From: Candidatus Cryptobacteroides gallistercoris
GTDB lineage: Bacteria; Bacteroidota; Bacteroidia; Bacteroidales; UBA932
DNA: 56,055 nucleotides
Direction of reading: 5' to 3'
Assembly (NCBI GenBank): GCA_017694835.1
Contig: JADIMJ010000018.1
Span: 1 to 56,055, forward strand
This document shows, piece by piece, positions 36,878 to 44,795 of this stretch (the first letter of the stretch is position 1; each line of letters opens with the position of its first letter). The notes under the pieces are model-generated. The model was not told the DNA's origin. It searched no databases and worked only from the letters and a program-made list of their open reading frames with translations. Made by a program: the position numbers and the translations under genes.

Positions 36878-36914
36878 AAGCCGGCCCTGTGGAAAACTCA
36901 GGGCCGGCTTTTTT
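36878..36914 (+). terminator. Intrinsic terminator after the DUF1735 gene
   Basis: AAGCCGGCCCTG and CAGGGCCGGCTT form a 12-bp stem with a 9-base loop, followed by six T. The T run also provides the TTTG of the next promoter. Confidence 0.92.
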
Positions 36915-36943
36915 GTCCCGAGGGATAATTTTTCCTAAATTTG
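36912..36943 (+). promoter_or_regulatory. Promoter of the DUF4838 gene
   Basis: TTTG at 36912-36915 (within the terminator T run) and TAAATTTG at 36936-36943 are 20 bases apart, an excellent match. Confidence 0.7.
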
Positions 36944-37009
36944 GAAGCAGAAAAAACAAATGCACGACATAACCGTAGAAAATATTAATCATTAAATCAA
37001 TTTATCATA

Positions 37010-37024
37010 AACAAACCATTTGTT
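37010..37024 (+). promoter_or_regulatory. Inverted repeat directly before the DUF4838 start codon
   Basis: AACAAACCATTTGTT has 6-bp arms and lies 6 bases before the ATG at 37030. The half-site AACAAA/TTTGTT is the same as in the susC promoter palindrome, with the arms in the opposite order. Confidence 0.35.
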
Positions 37025-37029
37025 CAGAG

Positions 37030-39237
37030 ATGAAAAAGATTGTACTCATTGTGACTTTGGCCCTGTTTTGCCTGGCGTCTTATCAGGCATCGGCGGGCAC
37101 ATTTATCGTCAGGAACGGAAAAGCTTCAGGGCGTATTCTTGCTGCCGACACGCAGGCGGAGCAGGACGCGGCTTTTCTGCTGCAGGATTTTGTGAAACGC
37201 CTGACCGGTGCGGAGGCAGAGATTCTTCCGCTGGACAGCAAGGCGAAGAAGGGTGATGTTGTCATCCTCGGGGTGGTGCCGGAGTCGGGCCTCACCGAAG
37301 ACGCATTCAGCGTCAATGTCACTGACGGAAGGACTGAAATCGTCTCCGGAGGCGGCAACGGCTCGTCATATGCCGTGGTCACTCTTCTTGAAAACTGGTT
37401 CGGCGTAAGGTACTATGCCGCCGATGCCCTGTATTATGACACGACGGAAAGCCTGTCCCTGCCGGACGGCCTCTCGTTCAGCGAGACCCCGACATTCAGA
37501 TACCGCCAGACACAGTCTTACTCCCTCGCCCTTGACCCACTGTACAAGGTGTGGTTCAGGCTGGAGCAGCCGGACGAAGCCTTTGCCGGCAACCTCTGGG
37601 TACACACATTCAACCATATCCTGCCTGCTTCTGTATACGGCAAGGAGCATCCTGACTGGTATTCTTTCATCGGAGGGGAGCACCGTCCGGGCAAGGCGAG
37701 CCAGTGGTGCCTGACCAATCCTGAAGTCCTTGAGGCGGCCTGCGTGCAGATTGATTCCATCTTCAAGGCCAATCCCGGCATGAACCTGATATCTGTCAGC
37801 CAGAATGACGGGAACAACACTTACTGCCAGTGCCCGGACTGCATGGAAGTCATCGAGAGGGAAGGAGCCGTGTCAGGGCTTTACATCGAGTTCCTCAACA
37901 AGATTGCGGCGCGTTTTCCAGACAAGGAATTCTCTACCCTTGCATATCTCTTCACGATGAATCCTCCGAAGCATGTCAAGCCGCTTCCGAATGTGAACAT
38001 AATGCTCTGCGACATTGACTGCGACAGGGAAGTGCCTCTGACGGACAATGCTTCCGGCCAGTATTTCATGAAGGCGCTTGAAGGATGGTCCAAAATATCG
38101 GACAACATCTATATGTGGGACTACGGCATCAATTTTGACAATATGGTGGCCCCGTTCCCGAATTTCCACATCATCCAGCCGAACATGCAGATTTTCAGGG
38201 ACCATCATGTCACAATGCATTTCTCCCAGATAGCCTCCACACTCGGGACTGATTTCTCGGAGATGCGCTCCTATCTTGCCGCAAAGCTGATGTGGAATGT
38301 GGACGCTGACATCGATTCCCTCATGACGACTTTCCTTGACGGCTATTACGGGCCTGCCGGCAAATACCTCTATCAGTATGAAAAGATGCGCGAAGGCGCC
38401 CTGCTTGCCTCCGGGCAGAGACTCTGGATTTATGACTCTCCTGTCAGCCACAAGGACGGTATGCTGAATGCCGCCTGCCGCAAGCAGTACAATATCCTCT
38501 TTGACAAGGCGGAGGCAGCGGTCGCTGACCAGCCGGAATATCTGAAGAGGGTGTGGATTGCCCGTCTGCCGCTCCAGTATTCAGAGCTGGAAATTGCCCG
38601 CGCTGAAGGGTGCAAGAATCCTTCCGCCATCTCCAAGGCCCTTGACCTCTTTGAGGAGAGGACGGCCATGTTCGGAATCCCAACACTCAACGAGAGAAAC
38701 AACACTCCTGGGGACTATTGTCGCCTCTACAGGGAAAGGTATCTTCCGGGCGAACGCACCAACAAGGCTCTCGGGGCCAAGGTGGAGTATGTGATTGAAC
38801 CTACGGCCGAAAGGTACAGGAAAGTGGGGGAGACCGGCCTGACTGACGGCATATACGGCGGCTCTACCTTTGTCGAGAGCTGGGTAGGCTGGGAAGGATG
38901 CGACGGGGAATTCATCGTTGACCTCGGCAAGGACACGGAGATGTCATATATAGGAGCCGACTTCCTGCATCAGCTCGGACAGTGGATATTGCTCCCTGTC
39001 AGCGTCACATGCTGGACATCTGCCGACGGGGAAGAATACACCCTCTTCGGCAAGACTCAGGTGGCCGAGGATGATTCCCCTCAGGTCAAATTCGAGAAAA
39101 TCGGCTGCAAGTCAGACTCCCCTGTCACCGCAAGATATGTCCGGATAGCCGTAGAAGGCACCAAGATGTGCCCGTCATGGCATTACGGAGTGGGACAGCC
39201 GTCATGGTTCTTCATCGACGAAGTGGAGATCTATTAG
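37030..39237 (+). CDS. DUF4838 protein with C-terminal F5/8-type carbohydrate-binding domain
   Basis: 735 residues with a cleavable signal peptide (MKKIVLIVTLALFCLASYQASA). Residues about 25-125 form an alpha/beta domain like the N-terminal domain of GH20/GH67/GH84-type enzymes; the middle (about 150-560) is the DUF4838 TIM-barrel-like region (NHILPASVYGKEHPDW, SVSQNDGNNTYCQCPDC, YMWDYGINFDN); the last 140 residues resemble an F5/8 type C (CBM32-like) domain (FIVDLGKDTEMSYIGADFL...ARYVRIAVEG). Presumably a glycan-acting enzyme, specificity unknown. Own promoter; part of the locus by position. Confidence 0.82.
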   Translation: MKKIVLIVTLALFCLASYQASAGTFIVRNGKASGRILAADTQAEQDAAFLLQDFVKRLTGAEAEILPLDSKAKKGDVVILGVVPESGLTEDAFSVNVTDGRTEIVSGGGNGSSYAVVTLLENWFGVRYYAADALYYDTTESLSLPDGLSFSETPTFRYRQTQSYSLALDPLYKVWFRLEQPDEAFAGNLWVHTFNHILPASVYGKEHPDWYSFIGGEHRPGKASQWCLTNPEVLEAACVQIDSIFKANPGMNLISVSQNDGNNTYCQCPDCMEVIEREGAVSGLYIEFLNKIAARFPDKEFSTLAYLFTMNPPKHVKPLPNVNIMLCDIDCDREVPLTDNASGQYFMKALEGWSKISDNIYMWDYGINFDNMVAPFPNFHIIQPNMQIFRDHHVTMHFSQIASTLGTDFSEMRSYLAAKLMWNVDADIDSLMTTFLDGYYGPAGKYLYQYEKMREGALLASGQRLWIYDSPVSHKDGMLNAACRKQYNILFDKAEAAVADQPEYLKRVWIARLPLQYSELEIARAEGCKNPSAISKALDLFEERTAMFGIPTLNERNNTPGDYCRLYRERYLPGERTNKALGAKVEYVIEPTAERYRKVGETGLTDGIYGGSTFVESWVGWEGCDGEFIVDLGKDTEMSYIGADFLHQLGQWILLPVSVTCWTSADGEEYTLFGKTQVAEDDSPQVKFEKIGCKSDSPVTARYVRIAVEGTKMCPSWHYGVGQPSWFFIDEVEIY

Positions 39238-39254
39238 AATATATTTCTGACATA

Positions 39255-39362
39255 CAGGCAGTATCAGAATTTTTTGTCGGTAAATCCCTCCCGCTTCGCG
39301 GGCCCCTCCCGTTCACGAGGCCACGGGCGGCCACGCCGACAAAAATCTCCTGATACTGCCTG
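39255..39362 (+). repeat. Palindromic dispersed element, copy B
   Basis: Arms 39255-39280 and 39336-39362 pair as 13 bp (CAGGCAGTATCAG/CTGATACTGCCTG), a small internal loop, then 10 bp (TTTTTGTCGG/CCGACAAAAA). The 55-base core 39281-39335 matches copy A: TAAATCCCTCCC, a hairpin CCCGC-TTC-GCGGG, GGGCCCCTCCCGTTCACGAG, and a second hairpin GGCC-ACGGGC-GGCC. It occupies nearly all the space between the DUF4838 gene and the sulfatase. Confidence 0.85.
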
Positions 39363-39391
39363 TGCGATATTAAAATTATAAAAGATATCTG

Positions 39392-41008
39392 TTGAAAACA
39401 CATAATAAGCTGATACTTTCCGGAATGCTCCCGCTTATGGCCGGTCCGGCTGCATTTGCCGCTGCGGGACAAGGTGCGGCTCAGGTGCAGGGCGCTGATA
39501 AAAATCCGGCGGAAGGGGACAGCCGCAGGCCGAACATTCTCTTTATCCTGAGCGATGACCATACATCCCAGGCATGGGGAATATACGGCGGCATACTCGC
39601 AGAATATGCCGTGAATGACAATATCAGGAGACTGGCTTCCGAGGGCGTGGTGCTGGACAACTGCTTCTGCACCAACTCGATTTCAGCCCCGAGCCGCGCA
39701 TCCATCCTGACAGGCCGCTACAGTCATGCCAACGGGGTCTATACCCTTGACGACACTTTGTCTGTCTCTCTTCCGACGATAGCCACTGTGCTTCAGGACT
39801 CAGGCTACAACACTGCCCTTGTCGGGAAATGGCACCTTAAGTCTCAGCCTCAGGGATTTGACTGGTATTCAATCTTCTATGACCAGGGAGTCTATCGTGA
39901 CCCTACTTTCATCAACAGCACGGATCCGTGGCCTGGTGACCGGGATTTCGGGGAGCGTGTGAGAGGATTTTCCACGGACCTTGTGACGGACAGGGCGATT
40001 GCCTGGATGCAGGCCCAGCCGAAGGACGAGCCGTTCCTTATGTGCTGCCATTTCAAGGCGACGCATGAGCCGTACGATTTCCCGGAGAGGATGAGGCATC
40101 TGTATGACGGCGTCACTTTCCCTGAGCCGGAGAATTTCTACGACTGGGGCCCGCAGACCAACGGCAGGACATTCGAGGGGCAGACAATAGAAGAGATCGC
40201 CAGAAGGTGGGAGGAGGCCTCTGCCGACCCGGACAAATGGTGGTGCCGCTATCCGGAACTTCCGTTCAGCACCGAAGGCATGAGCCGCACGACCGCCCGC
40301 AAGGCTGCCTACCAGAAGCTGATACGCGACTATCTCCGCTGTGCCGCGACGGTGGATGACAACATCGGGCGCCTGCTGGATGCCCTTGACGAGATGGGGA
40401 TTGCAGACAATACAATCGTCGTCTATGTCGCCGACCAGGGCTATTTCCTCGGGGAGCACGGCTTCTTCGACAAGAGAATGTTCTATGAGGAAGCCGCCAG
40501 AATGCCTTTTGTCATCAGATATCCCGCCGAGATTCCTGCCGGGCAGAGGCTCGGGGATCTTGTGCTGAATGTTGACTTCGCGGCAACCCTTGCAGACTAT
40601 GCCGGAGTACTGCCGCCTGACGGCTCACAGGGCCGCAGCTTCAGGGACAATCTCCGGGGAGAGACTCCTGCCGACTGGCGCACAAGCATCTACTACAGAT
40701 ACTGGACGCAGCACAAGGAAAGGCCGGCGCACATCGGAGTCAGGACAGACCGCTACAAGCTGATGTTCATCTACGGCGACCGTCTCGGTATGACCGGCTC
40801 GACCGACTATGTGAGCGAACCGTCCTGGGAGTTCTACGACCTTCTGAAGGACCCCCACGAGGACCACAACGCCTATTCAGACCCTGAATATCAAAAAGTC
40901 ATCCGGCAGATGAAGCAGGAGATGATGCGCCTGCGCGACGAGACCGGCGACACCGATGCCGGCACCGTCCGGATGCATGAAATCCTCCGGAGCCAGGGTC
41001 TGGAGTGA
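39392..41008 (+). CDS. Serine-type S1 sulfatase, secreted
   Basis: 538 residues if the TTG at 39392 is the start; this gives a good signal peptide (MKTHNKLILSGMLPLMAG...AFAA), while the next ATG (39425) would shorten it. Catalytic motif S98-A-P-S-R, so the formylglycine precursor is serine and maturation would need an anaerobic radical-SAM sulfatase-maturating enzyme (not in window). Metal ligands appear in FILSDDHTSQ and VYVADQGYFLGEHG; GKWHLKSQ is the conserved Lys/His block. It would remove sulfate from a glycan, consistent with the upstream locus. A terminator follows. Confidence 0.9.
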   Translation: MKTHNKLILSGMLPLMAGPAAFAAAGQGAAQVQGADKNPAEGDSRRPNILFILSDDHTSQAWGIYGGILAEYAVNDNIRRLASEGVVLDNCFCTNSISAPSRASILTGRYSHANGVYTLDDTLSVSLPTIATVLQDSGYNTALVGKWHLKSQPQGFDWYSIFYDQGVYRDPTFINSTDPWPGDRDFGERVRGFSTDLVTDRAIAWMQAQPKDEPFLMCCHFKATHEPYDFPERMRHLYDGVTFPEPENFYDWGPQTNGRTFEGQTIEEIARRWEEASADPDKWWCRYPELPFSTEGMSRTTARKAAYQKLIRDYLRCAATVDDNIGRLLDALDEMGIADNTIVVYVADQGYFLGEHGFFDKRMFYEEAARMPFVIRYPAEIPAGQRLGDLVLNVDFAATLADYAGVLPPDGSQGRSFRDNLRGETPADWRTSIYYRYWTQHKERPAHIGVRTDRYKLMFIYGDRLGMTGSTDYVSEPSWEFYDLLKDPHEDHNAYSDPEYQKVIRQMKQEMMRLRDETGDTDAGTVRMHEILRSQGLE

Positions 41009-41047
41009 TGTTGGGATATCCCTGAATTGACGGCATGATTTGACAGT

Positions 41048-41086
41048 GTGCCCGGTGGAATAAATGCTTCCTCCGGGCACTTTTTT
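41048..41086 (+). terminator. Intrinsic terminator after the sulfatase
   Basis: GTGCCCGG and CCGGGCAC form the main stem, extended by GG/CC with a T bulge around an AT-rich loop, and followed by six T. Confidence 0.88.
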
Positions 41087-41096
41087 ATATGAAAAT

Positions 41097-41120
41097 CACT
41101 ATATTTAAGACAAAATTCCA
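41097..41120 (+). promoter_or_regulatory. Rhs cassette leader, copy 1
   Basis: CACTATATTTAAGACAAAA then TTCCA lies 5 bases before the Rhs ATG at 41126. The same leader occurs at 45951 and 48382. TATATTTA is one base off the promoter -7 consensus. Confidence 0.6.
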
Positions 41121-41125
41121 GCGCC

Positions 41126-42238
41126 ATGAAAAGGGTCGTCTTAACTGCAGTGTTTGCCGCAGCGTGGGGTCTTTTCTCTTACGGACAGAAGCTCCGCGTG
41201 AGGAGCATCGGCCATGCGGGGGATACGACGGATACGGACTACACGGGGAATGCTGTATGGAGGGATGGAAGGCTTGAGCGACTTCTTGTGGACGGGGGCT
41301 ACATTGAGGACGGGAAGTACCGGTTCTTCGTGGCAGACCATCTGGGGAGTGTGAGGGGCGTATCGGATTCGGAGGGGCATCTGCTTTTCCGGACGGACTA
41401 CTACCCTTACGGGTCGGAGTACGGATATGATATGGGAAGTACCTCTGTTTCGGGAACGGACCAAGGCGCAGGGCAGGAGACAGGCAGCGATGAGGCGGCG
41501 GATCAGCCGTACCGGTACAACGGGAAGGAGGACCAGGGGTTTGCGGGAGTTCCGGCCCTGGACTACGGGGCGCGGCTTTACTCCGCGGAGACGGGGCGGT
41601 GGCTGTCGCAGGACCCTCTGGGGGAGGAATACTATTGGGTGAGTCCGTATGCATACTGCGCGGGGAATCCGGTGGACTTTGTGGATCCGGAGGGGATGGA
41701 TATATGGGAAATCAACAGCACTGGATATGTCGTGAACAGGATAGAAGACAAAGAACAGGATAGTTTCTATATTGTTGACAAGAATTCTGACGGGGAGTGG
41801 GAGCGGACAGGAGAATCAATAAGTTTTGATGAAATAATAATAGAAGATGTCCATGAAGTTTCTGTAGAGACATCTGAATCCACAATGGATTTAACAATAT
41901 TTGAGGTGAGAGGTGATGATAATGCTCAAATATTATTTGAATTTATGGCGAATCCAGAAATATCAAGTGTTGAGTGGGAACATATAAAGATAGGAACAGA
42001 GGATTCTCGGCGAAATATAGTAGGTAATAGTCATAATTCTCGTTCAAGTGCGCTTGTTGGATATCATTTTAATACAGGATATACAATTCGTGAGTCCAAT
42101 CATAATCATCCGTCTGGAAACATGAAACCGTCCGATAAAGATATTTACTTGCGAAACATGATACAATTGCTTCAGCCTAACGCTAAATTTTATGTGTATG
42201 TTCATTTGGGAACTTATGTAAATTTCAGTGAAAAATGA
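41126..42238 (+). CDS. Compact Rhs-core protein with C-terminal JAB/JAMM toxin domain
   Basis: 370 residues. Signal peptide 1-20 (...LFSYGQ), one YD-like segment with FFVADHLGSVRGVSD (68-81) and TDYYPYGSEYG, then the Rhs core (GARLYSAETGRWLSQDPL..., PYAYCAGNPVDFVDPEG, 148-190). After the core a variable tip (191-370) contains a complete JAMM metal motif HxHx7Sx2D: H326, H328, S336, D339 in SNHNHPSGNMKPSDKD, as in JAB-like toxins of polymorphic toxin systems. Normal Rhs proteins exceed 1,000 residues; here nearly all shell repeats are missing. The core is GC-rich, the tip AT-rich. The stop overlaps the next start (ATGA, 42235-42238). Confidence 0.85.
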   Translation: MKRVVLTAVFAAAWGLFSYGQKLRVRSIGHAGDTTDTDYTGNAVWRDGRLERLLVDGGYIEDGKYRFFVADHLGSVRGVSDSEGHLLFRTDYYPYGSEYGYDMGSTSVSGTDQGAGQETGSDEAADQPYRYNGKEDQGFAGVPALDYGARLYSAETGRWLSQDPLGEEYYWVSPYAYCAGNPVDFVDPEGMDIWEINSTGYVVNRIEDKEQDSFYIVDKNSDGEWERTGESISFDEIIIEDVHEVSVETSESTMDLTIFEVRGDDNAQILFEFMANPEISSVEWEHIKIGTEDSRRNIVGNSHNSRSSALVGYHFNTGYTIRESNHNHPSGNMKPSDKDIYLRNMIQLLQPNAKFYVYVHLGTYVNFSEK

Positions 42239-43335
42239 AACAGAATGAAGTACAAAAAAATAGCATTATTAAGTTCAGAACTAAATCGTTGATAGTTCTT
42301 TTGCTGCTTCCCCTTCAGCTGGCAGGACAGGAAATGTGGTATCGGCCGGTAAGTGAATACCGGGAGTTGGACTGGATAGATGAGACGGCTATAGAACTTC
42401 CTGAATATGAGATATCCGACTGGAGGGTTGAGGGCCTGTTCAGTAAATTCATACATTCGGAGATGAATCAGAGCTATTATGATCCTGAAGGCTATATCCT
42501 TGTCAAGGTCCGCACCAATCCGGAGGAACTGGCGGATACAGTCCGGCTTATGTCCATATATCCCAATCTTTTGAGTTATTCATATTACGGGAAATATGAT
42601 GGAGTATTGGAGTATGGCGGGCATATATTCATCCTGTCGGGCTTGTCGGGAAAAGAATCGCGGCTGTTTGCATTGACGGGGAAATGCAGACAGGTTGAAT
42701 TCATCAAGAGGATTGAAGATAAGCCCGGGATATGGTTTTATTGGGAGGACGGGGTATTGTATGCGCATGATTGGAGTCTGCCGGATCCCGTTGAGGACGG
42801 CTATCCTGAATGGCAGGCGATTTTCCCTGAAAGCGGAAGATATATGTTCACGGAGAAGTACAGCTGTCCGCCTGTAGGTTGTACAATCGGAATCAATGAT
42901 TTTACGGAGGGGCTGATGGTGTCGTATATTTCGGGAGATGGCTTCAGGAAGCGGTATGACACAGTCGTTGTCCGGTGTGAGGAGGACAGTTTCCATTACT
43001 TTCTGTATATATTCGGGACAGACAGACAGAAACATGGGAATGGATACTGCGAAGGGACAGAACTGGCATTCTATGGAGTACGCATACCATTTGTCTACAA
43101 TGGTTTTCCGGATGAAGTGACCCGGGCGTACTCTTTTCCGGCGGAGGGAGACGGAGAATTGTGGACGGTGGCTTTCCATAATGACGGGACCCTGTGTCCT
43201 GCATTTACGGTCAAGGCAGACGGGAAGGAGTGTATAGAAGACATAGTTGATCTGGCAGAAAGAAACTTGAACGGCAGCCGCAATACATGCCTGTCGCTTG
43301 CATCTGTGTTCATTCCGGCAAATGGTATGTTATAA
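42235..43335 (+). CDS. Secreted protein, likely immunity partner of the Rhs-JAB toxin
   Basis: 366 residues with a signal peptide (hydrophobic SLIVLLLLPLQLAGQ after a polar start). No known domain is recognised. It overlaps the toxin gene by four bases, the tightest coupling in the island, so it is the best candidate for the cognate immunity protein. The C-terminal segment ELWTVAFHNDGTLCPAFTV...IVDLAERNLNG recurs in the next gene as DIWSMAFHKDGTLCKMFTY...VIDMADRYLGG, so the two are paralogues. AT-rich relative to the chromosomal genes. Confidence 0.7.
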   Translation: MKQNEVQKNSIIKFRTKSLIVLLLLPLQLAGQEMWYRPVSEYRELDWIDETAIELPEYEISDWRVEGLFSKFIHSEMNQSYYDPEGYILVKVRTNPEELADTVRLMSIYPNLLSYSYYGKYDGVLEYGGHIFILSGLSGKESRLFALTGKCRQVEFIKRIEDKPGIWFYWEDGVLYAHDWSLPDPVEDGYPEWQAIFPESGRYMFTEKYSCPPVGCTIGINDFTEGLMVSYISGDGFRKRYDTVVVRCEEDSFHYFLYIFGTDRQKHGNGYCEGTELAFYGVRIPFVYNGFPDEVTRAYSFPAEGDGELWTVAFHNDGTLCPAFTVKADGKECIEDIVDLAERNLNGSRNTCLSLASVFIPANGML

Positions 43336-43365
43336 CACACTATAGACAAAATGGAGGGACAATAA

Positions 43366-44244
43366 ATGAGTAAAATAATGTTTCTGGCAATAGCCTTGTT
43401 TGTGTCCATGTCAGTGTCGTACGGGCATGAATATAATTGGAGGATTTTCATGGACAAAATTCTGGAATGGTATATTCATGTACATCCGGATTTGGAGAAT
43501 CCAGTTGTCGTTCAATGTCATGAGGATCAGAATCATTATTATATTGATATCTATGAAGACAGTTATGGCTCTGAATATTTCAAAGATGCAGTCATCCAAT
43601 CCTATTCCGGCCATGGCGTCGTCTTTTGGGGAGAAACCATGCCTCCTTTCTGGACCGGCAATAATGATGAGTTCGAATTGAATTCCCCTGAACTTTACCG
43701 GTCATTTGAGCCTGACGAGGAAAATAAATATATCAATTGGGATCCGGACATCTGGAGTATGGCTTTCCATAAAGATGGAACATTATGCAAAATGTTTACC
43801 TACATGACAACGCCTCTTGACAGTTTGGATGAAAATGTCATTGACATGGCGGATAGGTATCTTGGCGGATACACGGTAACGGATTATGACAGGAGCCATA
43901 TTTATATGTTTGTGGACAGAATGGCTGAATTTCCCGAGGGTAATGCAGAATTGTACAATGCGATGACTTCACTTTTGGACTACCATAGCGACTGCGATGG
44001 AATGGCATTAATACCTGTCAGTATAAAGTTAGTGATTAATGTAGACGGTAAATCGGATGTCATAGGCTTTACAAGGCAATCGGGAGACCCGGCCATTGAT
44101 GATGCGGCAATGAGGGTCGCCCGAATTATAACGGAAACATTTACTTTTAAGCCGGCTTCACATAGAAATGAAGCCGTCAGAACATATTTTTCCCTTCAAT
44201 TTACCAAATCCATGTTTTCCGGCGTGAGCCCGTATGCAGACTGA
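43366..44244 (+). CDS. Secreted paralogue of the upstream protein with TonB-C-like tail
   Basis: 292 residues, signal peptide MSKIMFLAIALFVSMSVSYG. The middle (about 120-170) is clearly related to the C-terminus of the preceding protein (AFHKDGTLC). The last 90 residues (SIKLVINVDGKSDVIGFTRQSGDPAIDDAAMRVAR...FKPA) look like a TonB C-terminal/energy-transducer fold, here without the membrane anchor or Pro-rich region of true TonB. Starts 31 bases after its neighbour. Function unknown; probably part of the immunity array. Confidence 0.65.
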   Translation: MSKIMFLAIALFVSMSVSYGHEYNWRIFMDKILEWYIHVHPDLENPVVVQCHEDQNHYYIDIYEDSYGSEYFKDAVIQSYSGHGVVFWGETMPPFWTGNNDEFELNSPELYRSFEPDEENKYINWDPDIWSMAFHKDGTLCKMFTYMTTPLDSLDENVIDMADRYLGGYTVTDYDRSHIYMFVDRMAEFPEGNAELYNAMTSLLDYHSDCDGMALIPVSIKLVINVDGKSDVIGFTRQSGDPAIDDAAMRVARIITETFTFKPASHRNEAVRTYFSLQFTKSMFSGVSPYAD

Positions 44245-44278
44245 AACAAAGCCGTAATATCTTAAAAAGAAACAGGCA

Positions 44279-44758
44279 ATGAAAAAAAATAGTATTCTCA
44301 TAATAATGCTGATTCTTTTTCTTCCGGCAGGCTGCGGCACATTGAATTTTCGTGGAAGAGATAGTGTGAGGTACATAGAGACTATACCTGCCATGTGTGT
44401 CATAGAATTCAGGCAGGACCATACATTTATTGTGAAAGATTATCCGGGAGTAGTCAGTTATACTGGAGAATGGAGTTATGAGAGAGGCAGATTGATATTG
44501 ACTTCGGATTGTTACCGGATTCCGTATCAGGATTTGGATACTCTGATGAAAGAGGCGGTGAATTTATATTGTTTCAGTCCGGAGTTGACGCCGTTTCCCG
44601 AAGATGATTATGAAATGGAATTGTATAATCAGGCACTTGAGTGGTATTTCTCGCCTTCAGCCAATGCCGGCGACCGGGATATATATCTAATAAAAGGCAG
44701 ACGGCTCTATGATGGGATAAATAAGAGGACAATTGAATATATTAGGCTTCAGAGATAA
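44279..44758 (+). CDS. Small lipoprotein, family B copy 1
   Basis: 159 residues with lipobox LPAGC (Cys19). The body contains FRQDHTFIVKDYPG, GEWSYERGRLILTSDCYRIPYQDLDTL and WYFSPSANAGDRDIYLIKGRRLYD. The next gene has the same blocks in the same order, so these are tandem paralogues. A small beta-barrel-like fold is suggested by the alternating pattern (TF.V.D...Y.GEW..). No known family recognised. Position in the Rhs island suggests periplasmic immunity. Confidence 0.65.
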   Translation: MKKNSILIIMLILFLPAGCGTLNFRGRDSVRYIETIPAMCVIEFRQDHTFIVKDYPGVVSYTGEWSYERGRLILTSDCYRIPYQDLDTLMKEAVNLYCFSPELTPFPEDDYEMELYNQALEWYFSPSANAGDRDIYLIKGRRLYDGINKRTIEYIRLQR

Positions 44759-44795
44759 GGATAATATGTCACTGTAATAAATCTTAGGACAGGCG

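Noticed and set aside
41085..41654. Proline/serine-rich minus-strand frame
   Set aside because: Antisense of the GC-rich Rhs core.
43366..44244. True TonB protein
   Set aside because: No N-terminal membrane anchor with Pro-rich linker and no exbB/exbD nearby; only the tail resembles TonB-C.
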